This document shows, piece by piece, positions 1 through 5,188 of a DNA stretch of 7,837 nucleotides. The DNA lies in assembly GCA_902795255.1 (NCBI GenBank), contig CADBKS010000134.1:1-7837 (forward strand), read 5' to 3'. The position numbers and the translations under genes were made by a program. This DNA comes from an uncultured Chloroflexota bacterium (GTDB taxonomy: Bacteria > Chloroflexota > Anaerolineae > Anaerolineales > Anaerolineaceae). The notes below the pieces were generated by a model. The model saw nothing but the letters and a program-made list of their open reading frames with translations, was not told where the DNA came from and did no database searches. Position 1 is the stretch's first letter; every line of letters begins with the position of its first letter.

Positions 1-1
1 C

Positions 2-649
2 CATACCTTCAACAAGCTCTATGAGATGAACAAACAGATCGTTATCACCTCCGACCGCGCCCCCAAGGCGATGGCGACGCTTGATGAACGGATGCGTTCC
101 CGCTTCGAATGGGGTCTGACCGTGGATATCCAGCCTGCGGATCTTGAGACCCGGATCGCGATCCTTTCCGCAAAGGTGCAGCGGGCCGGAAAACATGTCC
201 CGATGGAAGTCCTTGAACAGATCGCCCAGCAGGTGACCTCCAATATCCGCGAACTGGAAGGCGCGCTCAACCGCGTGCTTGCCGTTGCCGACCTCTGCGG
301 CCACAGCCTTGACCGCGAACTGGTCCGGATGTCGCTGACGGATATGAGCTCTCCGAAACACAGCACCTCTGCTGACGAGATCATCGAGTCGGTATCCGAT
401 GTGTTCGGTGTCCCTGTTGAAAAAGTCATGAGCCGCGACCGCACAAAAGACGTCGCGCTGACCCGTCAGGTGATCATGTATCTGATGCGCGAGGAAGCCA
501 ACGTTTCCCTTCCTCAGATCGGTCTCGCCATGGGCGGCCGGGATCATACGACGGTGATCCATGCCTGCGAAAAGGTCTCATCTCTGCTGAAGACGGACAA
601 CCAGTTCCGGTCCCGCGTGTTCCGCGCGAAGGATATGATCTTCAGCTGA
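2..649 (+). CDS. dnaA: Chromosomal replication initiator protein DnaA, C-terminal part (5' truncated by the window)
   Basis: DnaA is the AAA+ ATPase that binds DnaA boxes at oriC, opens the duplex and recruits the helicase. The frame is open from base 2, where it reads HTFNKLYEMNKQIVITSDR, the end of the Walker B/sensor I part of the AAA+ core, so the real start lies upstream of the window. The AAA+ lid follows, including the arginine-rich stretch LDERMRSRFEWGLTVDIQ and the lid helices around NIRELEGALNRVLA. The C-terminal domain IV carries the DnaA signature GGRDHTTVIHACEKV, the helix-turn-helix that contacts DnaA boxes. The protein ends normally at TGA (647-649), 22 bases before a terminator. 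The dnaN gene usual in this position is absent; the next plus-strand gene is the small SWIM protein gene. No frameshift or missing key residue is visible in the part present. Identification is secure from the signature. Confidence 0.97.
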   Translation, partial: HTFNKLYEMNKQIVITSDRAPKAMATLDERMRSRFEWGLTVDIQPADLETRIAILSAKVQRAGKHVPMEVLEQIAQQVTSNIRELEGALNRVLAVADLCGHSLDRELVRMSLTDMSSPKHSTSADEIIESVSDVFGVPVEKVMSRDRTKDVALTRQVIMYLMREEANVSLPQIGLAMGGRDHTTVIHACEKVSSLLKTDNQFRSRVFRAKDMIFS

Positions 650-671
650 GTGCTGCGGAATCATAAGATGG

Positions 672-694
672 AAAAGCGCTTCGGCGCTTTTTTT
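672..694 (+). terminator. Rho-independent terminator of dnaA
   Basis: A stem with arms AAAAGCGC (672-679) and GCGCTTTT (684-691) closes on a TTCG tetraloop and runs into a T tract ending at 694. It lies 22 bases after the dnaA stop codon. Confidence 0.92.
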
Positions 695-710
695 ATTTCA
701 TGGTAGAAAA

Positions 711-760
711 ACCACCTGTTAAGCAGGTGGAGCCGAAGAGCTTTAGTTGAAAGCCAACTG
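711..760. repeat. Paired hairpins, possible IS200/IS605-type or REP-like element end
   Basis: Two small hairpins stand side by side. The first has arms CCACCTG (712-718) and CAGGTGG (724-730) around TTAAG. The second has arms AGTTG (745-749) and CAACT (755-759) around AAAGC. Subterminal hairpins of this size are known from the ends of IS200/IS605 elements and their transposase-less derivatives, and from REP sequences. No transposase gene is present and the boundaries are not clear. The first hairpin lacks a T tract, so it is not a standard terminator. The element assignment is inference only. Confidence 0.3.
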
Positions 761-828
761 CATCACAGTATGTTGGTTAGTCTGAAAATCATATCGGTAA
801 TACAAGTCTATTGAAGCTGACAAAAAAG

Positions 829-1112
829 GGGGCGAAGCTCCTGCTCCGCATAAAAATCGGGCGAAGCCCGTACCTTACAGCGAAGCTCCTGCACCGCATC
901 AAGAAGGGTGTGGGCGGCAGCCCACCCTGTACGGAGCAGGTGTTGGGCTGCCGCAAGGCCAGCCCGATCGGCCCCGGCTAAATAAACCGGGCGCGGCAGG
1001 TAACTTATGCAAACACACGAGCAAACGGGCCGCGCCTTGCAGCGCAGCTCCTGCACCGCATCATGAAAGGTGTGGGTGCAGCCCACCCCTTACGGTGCAG
1101 GTTGCTCACTCC
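829..1112. repeat. Diverged hairpin-forming repeat block (three related copies)
   Basis: A motif of the form GCGAAGCTCCTGCNCCGCAT occurs at about 832-850, 880-899 and 1042-1061 (the last with GCGC at the left). The second and third copies stay similar for about 60 bases, through a GTGTGGG...GCAGCCCACCC inner hairpin to a closing GCAGGT, and are about 162 bases apart. In the third copy CCTGCACCG (1050-1058) pairs perfectly with CGGTGCAGG (1093-1101). In the second copy the right arm is CGGAGCAGG (932-940), which mispairs with its own left arm but matches the left arm of the first copy, CCTGCTCCG (840-848). Extra hairpins lie between: CGGGC-GAA-GCCCG (858-870), a GCAA-capped hairpin (945-965), and CCCGG/CCGGG (973-991). 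The block behaves like a repetitive structured element and not a gene. Confidence 0.7.
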
Positions 1113-1265
1113 CGATGGCCAGGTGCATCACAAAATGATCTCTGATATGCGCTTGCAAGCGCACTCAGGCAACAGTGCCTTACAGGCGCAGAGCAAACCA
1201 CCGGCTCAGCCGGTTGTCCTGATTTATTTTGCAGGATCATCAAAAAAAGTGATGATATTTGAAAT
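1113..1265. repeat. Palindrome cluster between the repeat block and the SWIM gene promoter
   Basis: No gene is seen here. The stretch holds a perfect 16-base palindrome TGCGCTTGCAAGCGCA (1148-1163), an AGGCA/TGCCT hairpin (1167-1180), an ACCGGC/GCCGGT hairpin (1200-1214) and ATCATC/GATGAT around an A-rich loop (1236-1256). The words CCTTACAG (from 1178) and GCGCAG (from 1187) echo the start of the repeat units upstream, so this may be an eroded further copy of the same element. Confidence 0.5.
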
Positions 1266-1283
1266 TCATCTGACAAAAAGCAG

Positions 1284-1312
1284 TTGACGGATCTTCCGTT
1301 ATCCCGTATGAT
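1284..1312 (+). promoter_or_regulatory. Sigma70-type promoter of the SWIM zinc-finger gene
   Basis: TTGACG (1284-1289) and TATGAT (1307-1312) are separated by 17 bases, one mismatch from consensus in each box. Transcription would start near 1319, giving a leader of about 55 bases to the ATG at 1375. Confidence 0.85.
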
Positions 1313-1374
1313 TGTTGTAATGGAGTGCTGAAAAACTGCAGATCAGATTATTGATTGAAGAGAGGACAGGACTT

Positions 1375-1635
1375 ATGGATTACGCAATGGTAAGCAAGCT
1401 TGAAAAAGCAAAATACTATGCCGCTGAGCGCGAGCGTTTTCAGTTTGATACTTTTCAGGTGACGATGAACGGAAAAAACAACGGTCATGTTGTAACGTAT
1501 GACCATGGCAAATGGGGCTGTGACTGTGAATTCTACAAATCACACGGCCGCTGCAGCCATACGATGGCCCTGGAGATCATCCTGCACGGCATGGTGGATA
1601 TTGCTTATGACGAGCCTCCGGCTCAGGTTCAATAA
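1375..1635 (+). CDS. Small SWIM zinc-finger protein
   Basis: This 86-residue protein carries a SWIM-type zinc-binding motif, CxCx8CxH, with C49, C51, C60 and H62 as ligands in CDCEFYKSHGRCSH. SWIM domains mediate DNA or protein binding in larger proteins such as MuDR-type transposases and SWI2/SNF2 ATPases; here the domain stands almost alone. The N-terminal part (KLEKAKYYAAERERFQF) is probably helical and is followed by a predicted strand region (FDTFQVTMNGKNNGHVVTY). I recall similar stand-alone SWIM proteins from Chloroflexota, but this is memory and not a search. ATG at 1375 was preferred over TTG at 1351 because the purine-rich GAGAGGACAGG lies just before it. The gene has its own strong promoter and terminator, so it is probably a well-expressed single-gene unit. 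No specific function is known. Confidence 0.85.
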   Translation: MDYAMVSKLEKAKYYAAERERFQFDTFQVTMNGKNNGHVVTYDHGKWGCDCEFYKSHGRCSHTMALEIILHGMVDIAYDEPPAQVQ

Positions 1636-1636
1636 T

Positions 1637-1663
1637 AAAAAAGGCGCCTTCGGGCGCTTTTTT
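1637..1663 (+). terminator. Rho-independent terminator of the SWIM gene
   Basis: An A6 run, a GC stem with one bulged G (left arm 1643-1648, right arm 1653-1657), a TTCG loop and a T6 run (1658-1663) start one base after the stop codon. The A and T runs extend the stem, so it could work on both strands. Confidence 0.88.
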
Positions 1664-1705
1664 GACAGAAAGCACGGCTGAACCGAAAGGATTGCCGGAC
1701 CTGCC

Positions 1706-1742
1706 AAACAAAAAACGGAGCAAACTGCTCCGTTTTTTGTTT
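1706..1742. terminator. Strong bidirectional terminator downstream of infA
   Basis: A perfect 17-bp stem (1706-1722 with 1726-1742) has core CGGAGCA/TGCTCCG and loop AAC, flanked by A-rich and T-rich arms. On the minus strand it ends the rpsU-infA transcript just after the infA stop. On the plus strand it backs up the SWIM gene terminator, so the two converging transcripts are insulated from each other. Confidence 0.93.
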
Positions 1743-1743
1743 T

Positions 1744-2007
1744 TTACTGGATAAATTCGTCGATCCCGCCGCCTTCGCTGGGTTTCCGCTGACGGTAAAC
1801 GATGCGTCCGCGTGTGAGATCATAAGGTGACATCTCAATTCGGACGCGGTCGCCCAGGAGGATGCGGATGTAGAATTTTCTCATTCTTCCGGAAAGATAA
1901 GCCAATACTTCATGACCGTTGTCTAAACGGACACGAAACTGTGTACCCGGCAGCGCCTCTACGATCGTGCCTTCTACACTAATTTTACTATCTTCTTCCT
2001 TAGCCAT
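1744..2007 (-). CDS. infA: Translation initiation factor IF-1
   Basis: IF-1 is a small OB-fold protein that occupies the A site of the 30S subunit and helps IF-2 and IF-3 select the initiator tRNA. The 87-residue product carries the family pattern nearly throughout: [30 protein letters not shown], then [18 protein letters not shown], then the [11 protein letters not shown] end (split here only for description). It is longer than the usual roughly 72 residues because of a C-terminal tail, [13 protein letters not shown], of unknown role. The start is supported by AGGAG about 9 bases upstream. The gene lies 38 bases after rpsU on the same strand with no promoter seen between, so the two are probably co-transcribed. 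In many bacteria infA lies inside the large ribosomal-protein cluster near secY, adk, map and rpmJ; here it is paired with rpsU. Confidence 0.97.
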   Translation of the reverse strand: MAKEEDSKISVEGTIVEALPGTQFRVRLDNGHEVLAYLSGRMRKFYIRILLGDRVRIEMSPYDLTRGRIVYRQRKPSEGGGIDEFIQ

Positions 2008-2045
2008 CTTTTCTTAGCTCCTGCAATGGACGAGTGAGCAACAAA

Positions 2046-2243
2046 TTACTCAGCACGGCCTGTTGAGTGTCGGCGCAAACGCCGCAGTGTCTTCTTGCGT
2101 TCTACACGATCGGTCTCGCTCTGGGAGACGAACCAACGCTTTCGGCGGACAGTGCTGAGGACGCCACTCTTGACGACCTTCTTGCGGAAACGCTTCAGCA
2201 GTTGATCCTGGCTTTCATTGGGTCTCAAAACTACGCTTGTCAT
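2046..2243 (-). CDS. rpsU: Small ribosomal subunit protein bS21
   Basis: bS21 is a small basic 30S protein near the anti-Shine-Dalgarno end of 16S rRNA and takes part in translation initiation. The 65-residue product has the bS21 plan: a start MTSVVLRPNESQDQLLKRF, then RKKVVKSGVLSTVRRKRWFV, then a very basic helical C-terminus rich in RK and RRLRR. The frame is open 13 codons further upstream to another ATG (2282), but the ATG at 2243 is preferred. It has a near-perfect GGGAGGGGGTG ribosome-binding site 8 bases before it, and the family's conserved sequence begins there. It is the first gene of an rpsU-infA operon coding for two translation-initiation proteins. Its core (RRKRWFVSQSE) differs from the common proteobacterial and Bacillus forms. 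Confidence 0.95.
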   Translation of the reverse strand: MTSVVLRPNESQDQLLKRFRKKVVKSGVLSTVRRKRWFVSQSETDRVERKKTLRRLRRHSTGRAE

Positions 2244-2286
2244 TTTTCTCACCCCCTCCCGTGTCTGCAAATCGTTCAGCAAAATA

Positions 2287-2313
2287 CCGAACGGCCTCTA
2301 TTTTACCGTTCGG
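2287..2313. promoter_or_regulatory. Inverted repeat bracketing the rpsU -10 box (possible operator)
   Basis: CCGAACGG (2287-2294) and CCGTTCGG (2306-2313) are perfect inverted repeats with an 11-base spacer that contains the -10 hexamer. One arm lies in the promoter spacer and the other at about the transcription start. The position suits a repressor site. Only one arm would be in the RNA, so an RNA hairpin is less likely. No candidate regulator is seen in the window. Confidence 0.5.
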
Positions 2314-2328
2314 GCCATTTCTTGTCAA
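2300..2328 (-). promoter_or_regulatory. Sigma70-type promoter of the rpsU-infA operon
   Basis: Read on the minus strand, TTGACA (2328-2323) and TAAAAT (2305-2300) are 17 bases apart, a perfect -35 box and a 5/6 -10 box. Transcription should begin near 2293, about 50 bases before the rpsU ATG. Confidence 0.88.
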
Positions 2329-2340
2329 TGGGGTTTTTAA

Positions 2341-2520
2341 AAGACGTGAGCATATTCCGGCAGTTTTGCGGCTGCGGCTGCGGCTGCGCGGCTGCGGCCG
2401 TAAATGCAGCCTGCGGACAGAGCGCTGCGGCAGGCCGCGGATATCCGCAGCGGACCATCAGTCTGACCTTTTACCATATTTTTTCAAAATGTCAACGGGC
2501 AATGTTGCCGGTTTTCTTTT
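2341..2520. other. GC-rich structured spacer without a gene
   Basis: No gene is supported between the rpsU promoter and the phage-like cassette. The stretch contains a short imperfect tandem of GCGGCT (about 2368-2398), GCCTG/CAGGC arms (2409-2413 and 2431-2435), a perfect palindrome GCGGATATCCGC (2437-2448), and a GGCAA/TTGCC hairpin followed by T-rich sequence (about 2499-2521). On the minus strand a second possible promoter has TTGACA at 2495-2490 and TAAAAG at 2473-2468, 16 bases apart. It would transcribe this GC-rich part toward rpsU. Confidence 0.5.
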
Positions 2521-2583
2521 TCGGATGTCTGCGTAAACTTTAATTTAGAACAGATAATAGAACAAACAGCGAAAGGAGCAGAT

Positions 2584-2853
2584 ATGCCTCAGGAAAATAT
2601 GGATGAATGCAGGACCCTGCTGGAATCGATCCGCGGGGAGGTAAAGCTGATGCGCGCGGAGCTGCAGCATACCCGGGAACTCAGTGAAAGGCGGCTGGCG
2701 GCGATCGAGAAGATCTGTGAGGATCACGAGAACCGGCTGCGCGATGTCACGGCGGGGGTGACGCAGTTCCGCTTCTGGAGTTCGGTCTCAAACGGGGGCA
2801 GCACGGCGATGTCGCTGCTGGCGCTCCTGAAATCTTTTGTGATTCGGGGATAG
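2584..2853 (+). CDS. Small coiled-coil protein, holin/XhlA-like candidate
   Basis: The 89-residue product has a charged, probably coiled-coil N-terminal half (about residues 5-55, with repeats of the type IRGEVKLMRAELQ and RRLAAIEKICEDHENRL). It ends in a weakly hydrophobic tail (about 63-87, SSVSNGGSTAMSLLALLKSFVI). This plan, an N-terminal coiled coil and one C-terminal membrane-prone segment, is that of XhlA-type accessory lysis proteins of Gram-positive phages. The tail here is short and contains glycine and serine, so membrane insertion is uncertain. AAAGGAG stands 5 bases before the ATG. The stop codon overlaps the ribosome-binding site of the endolysin-like gene, so the two are translated as a pair. 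That placement supports a lysis role. The sequence itself is not recognised with certainty. Confidence 0.7.
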   Translation: MPQENMDECRTLLESIRGEVKLMRAELQHTRELSERRLAAIEKICEDHENRLRDVTAGVTQFRFWSSVSNGGSTAMSLLALLKSFVIRG

Positions 2854-2861
2854 GAGGATTT

Positions 2862-3452
2862 ATGAGGATCCCTTTTGAAGGAAAATTTCCGGTCACCCAG
2901 CGATTCGGGGAGAAGATCACAGATCTCTCCGGACATAAGGGGATCGATTACGCGTTGTATTACGGGACGCCGGTGCTGGCTGCGCTGGACGGGAAGGTAC
3001 TGCGGACCGCGCATCTCGCAACGGGGTACGGTTCGCATGTCGTGCTGGAGCACGAAGGCGGGCTGCAGACGGTCTATGCCCATCTCTCATCCGTCAGTGT
3101 CAGCATCGGGATGACGGTCCGGGAAGGACAGGAAATCGGGCGCAGCGGAAACTCCGGAAATTCGACCGGCGCGCACCTGCATTTTGAAGTCCGCAGGCTG
3201 GGCGTTCCGGTCGACCCGGAAGAACTGCTGTTCCCGGCAGAGGCCCTTCCGGCGGGGGCGTGCAGGGTGTCCGTGCCGGAACTGTATGTCCGTTCCGGTC
3301 CGGGGACAGAATACGCGATCGTGGACAGCCTGCGGCAGGGGACCGTGGTCAGCGGGGAGGTTACTTCCGAAACAGTGTGGCTGAAGATCGGTACGAACCG
3401 CTGGGTCGCGGTCCGTTATCAGGGAAAGGATTTTTGTGAAAAAGGCGAATGA
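2862..3452 (+). CDS. M23 (LytM-type) peptidase with C-terminal SH3-like domain, endolysin-like
   Basis: This zinc metallopeptidase would cut peptide cross-bridges of peptidoglycan. Residues about 8-122 form the M23 domain, with all expected residues visible: H25 and D29 of HxxxD (GHKGIDYA), H74 (YAHLS), and H105/H107 of HLH (GAHLHFEV). Residues about 135-188 look like a bacterial SH3 domain (ELYVRSGPGTEYAIVDSL and a W-rich end), which usually binds the cell wall. There is no signal peptide; the protein begins MRIPFEGKFPVTQRFG, directly in the domain. Lack of an export signal fits a phage endolysin released through a holin, with the preceding gene as candidate partner. AGGAGG lies 4 bases before the ATG. 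The 3' end overlaps the portal-like gene by 17 bases. A host cell-wall hydrolase is the alternative, less likely in this context. Confidence 0.9.
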   Translation: MRIPFEGKFPVTQRFGEKITDLSGHKGIDYALYYGTPVLAALDGKVLRTAHLATGYGSHVVLEHEGGLQTVYAHLSSVSVSIGMTVREGQEIGRSGNSGNSTGAHLHFEVRRLGVPVDPEELLFPAEALPAGACRVSVPELYVRSGPGTEYAIVDSLRQGTVVSGEVTSETVWLKIGTNRWVAVRYQGKDFCEKGE

Positions 3453-4623
3453 TTTTCTGAAGCGTGTGCGCGGGGTGTTCCGCCGCATGGGAGATGCCTT
3501 TGATGGCGGTGATCCGCGGGACTCCCTTTTTTACCCGGGAGCGGAGATATCGGGACTGCGGGACAGGCCGTATGCGGGCTTCTGCAATGTGATCGAGCAG
3601 AGCCTGTATGTCTGGAGGGAAGATCCGCTGGCCAGGCGGATCGTTTCGCTGACGACCCAGTTCAGTGTCGGACGCGGATTCCGGGTCAGCGCGGATGATC
3701 CGCAATCGGATCATCTGATCCGTTCATTTTGGGACCATCCGCTGAACCGCATGGACGCGCGGATCCCGGAATGGAGCGATGAGCTTTGCCGGACGGGGAA
3801 CCTTTTTATCCTGTTCTCCTCGGACGCGTCGGGTATGAGTTATGTCCGGGCAGTTCCGGCAGGGCAGATCGAAGAGATCATCCCGCGGGAGAACGATATT
3901 GAACAGCCGCTGTTTTTCCGGTTCCGAGAGAGGGCCGCTCCTGTTCCGGCCCGTATTCCGGAAGAAAGGCTGGTCCCGGCTGCTTCCCTGATCGAACCGG
4001 ACAGCGGTGAGCGGATGCTCCATTTTACGGTCAACCGCCCCGTCGGCGGCCAGTGGGGGGAGCCGGACCTGGCGCCGATCCTGCCTTATCTGGAATATTA
4101 CCGCCGCTGGGTGGATGACCGGATGCGCCTGAATCATTACCGCAACTGTTTTATTTACAATGTCCGGAAAAGCCGGGGCAGTGAGTCCGAACGCCTGATG
4201 CGGCAGTCACAGCTGAACCGGCTCCCTCCGCAGCCGGGAATGATCCTCGTGACCGGTGTGGATGAGGAATGGACGGTGCTCCAGCCGAACCTGGACAGCT
4301 CGGATGCCAATGAAGACGGCTTTGCGGTCAAAAAACTGATCGCCGCGGGGGTGGGGATCCCGGTCAGTTTTCTGGCTGAGACGGCCGGAACTTCCAAAGC
4401 CGAGAACGGCGGGATGGAGGATTCCGCCTGCAGAAATTTCCGGCAGCGCCAGCAGATGCTCCTTTACCTGACGGAGACGGTCCTGCGGCATGTACTGGCC
4501 CGGGCGGCACTGGTGCGCAGAGAGATCGATCCGGCTTGTGAGATCCATGTTTTTGCGGATGATATCGCGATGCCCGGAATGACGGAGGGCGGGATCATCC
4601 ATGATGTCCGGGAGCGGCCATGA
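3436..4623 (+). CDS. Phage portal-like protein
   Basis: Portal proteins form the dodecameric ring at a capsid vertex through which DNA is packaged and leaves. The 395-residue product has portal-like layout: a basic N-terminus (KKANDFLKRVRGVFRRM), a segment REDPLARRIVSLTTQFSVGR about residues 61-80, a mixed wing region with FWDHPLNRMDARIPEWSDEL and TGNLFILFSSD, and VRAVPAGQIEEIIP about 137-150. A helix-rich C-terminal half follows, with GIPVSFLAE about 307-315 and a long helical end. It is slightly shorter than many portals (about 400-550). GTG at 3436 is chosen as the start because AGGGAAAGGA ends 5 bases before it; the next in-frame ATG, at 3487, lacks a good site. The 3' end overlaps the next gene by ATGA. 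No terminase precedes it, which is unusual. The family call is from recognition of pattern, not from a search. Confidence 0.8.
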   Translation: MKKANDFLKRVRGVFRRMGDAFDGGDPRDSLFYPGAEISGLRDRPYAGFCNVIEQSLYVWREDPLARRIVSLTTQFSVGRGFRVSADDPQSDHLIRSFWDHPLNRMDARIPEWSDELCRTGNLFILFSSDASGMSYVRAVPAGQIEEIIPRENDIEQPLFFRFRERAAPVPARIPEERLVPAASLIEPDSGERMLHFTVNRPVGGQWGEPDLAPILPYLEYYRRWVDDRMRLNHYRNCFIYNVRKSRGSESERLMRQSQLNRLPPQPGMILVTGVDEEWTVLQPNLDSSDANEDGFAVKKLIAAGVGIPVSFLAETAGTSKAENGGMEDSACRNFRQRQQMLLYLTETVLRHVLARAALVRREIDPACEIHVFADDIAMPGMTEGGIIHDVRERP

Positions 4624-5147
4624 GCGCGTACGAATGGGTGCCGGGTGAAAATTGCGACGTGATATTGGCGCATTACAAACATGAGCCGGTACCGCTTGTT
4701 TGTTACAGGATCCCGTCGGACCCGATCGGGCCGCGGGTGCGGATCCATTTTGAAACCTACTGGCCGACGGAAGAAGAACTGGCGGAAGGTAAGGAGCCGA
4801 AAAAGGTCCGGCATTTGTGGTTCACGGTGCTGACAACGGATGAAGTGCTCTGTCCGGATGGCGGGTGGTACCCTTATCAGCCGTGGCAGGTCCGGCAGAT
4901 GGTGCATGACATTCTGCAGGAAACGACAAATATAACGCTGTACACGCCGACGGGCCTGATCACTGGCCTTTACAGTGATGAACACGCCATTATTGATACG
5001 ATCTATCAGGACGCGCATACGATCGAGATCAATTTAACGACGCTGGATATGAAGGACACACCGATCGGACCGGGGCAGGCGGATATGTGGCTGCCGGAGA
5101 ATATGCTGGTGGTGTATTCAAAATGGAATACGGCGGTGTGGAGATAA
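4620..5147 (+). CDS. Conserved-looking hypothetical protein of the phage-like cassette
   Basis: I do not recognise this 175-residue protein. It is acidic to neutral, rich in tryptophan, tyrosine and proline, with no signal peptide or membrane segment and few long helices. The middle has strand-like stretches (VRIHFETYWPTEEELAEG, LWFTVLTTDEVLCPDGG), then ITLYTPTGLITGLYSDEH and IEINLTTLDMKDTPIG. Its start codon overlaps the stop of the portal-like gene (ATGA at 4620-4623), and GGAG lies at 4611-4614, so it is translationally coupled to the portal. Genes in this place in phages often code for head-tail connectors, adaptors or minor structural proteins. A structural role is therefore reasonable by position only. 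Confidence 0.85.
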   Translation: MSAYEWVPGENCDVILAHYKHEPVPLVCYRIPSDPIGPRVRIHFETYWPTEEELAEGKEPKKVRHLWFTVLTTDEVLCPDGGWYPYQPWQVRQMVHDILQETTNITLYTPTGLITGLYSDEHAIIDTIYQDAHTIEINLTTLDMKDTPIGPGQADMWLPENMLVVYSKWNTAVWR

Positions 5148-5150
5148 ATT

Positions 5151-5168
5151 AAATAAACTTATTTATTT
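5151..5168. other. AT-only hairpin in the gap between cassette genes
   Basis: AAATAAA (5151-5157) and TTTATTT (5162-5168) form a perfect 7-bp stem with loop CTTA. The 41-base gap is strikingly AT-rich against its GC-rich neighbours. It is weak as a terminator because there is no GC stem. It could keep the ribosome-binding site of the next gene open or contain an internal promoter, but no clear -35/-10 pair is seen. Confidence 0.45.
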
Positions 5169-5188
5169 ACTCTGATTATTGGGGGAAT

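Noticed and set aside
808..1086. Open frame of 92 codons on the minus strand with an internally repeated peptide (DAVQELRCK twice)
   Set aside because: The peptide repeat is simply the DNA repeat translated; the stretch is dominated by hairpins, and no ribosome-binding site or protein family is evident.
700..1265. CRISPR array or origin of replication
   Set aside because: The repeats differ in length and spacing and have no uniform spacers, and no DnaA-box cluster was found.
1063..1287. Open frame of 74 codons on the plus strand
   Set aside because: It runs through palindromes and into the SWIM gene promoter, has low-complexity composition and resembles no protein family.
1351..1374. TTG start eight codons upstream for the SWIM protein
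   Set aside because: The ATG at 1375 has the better placed purine-rich ribosome-binding site, and the extra residues add nothing recognisable.
2244..2282. Upstream ATG for rpsU giving 13 extra residues
   Set aside because: It lies only about ten bases after the predicted transcription start, and the excellent GGGAGGGGGTG site sits before the internal ATG at 2243.
2067..2543. Long plus-strand open frame opposite rpsU
   Set aside because: It is antisense to a certain ribosomal protein gene and continues into GC-rich repeats, producing cysteine/alanine-rich junk.
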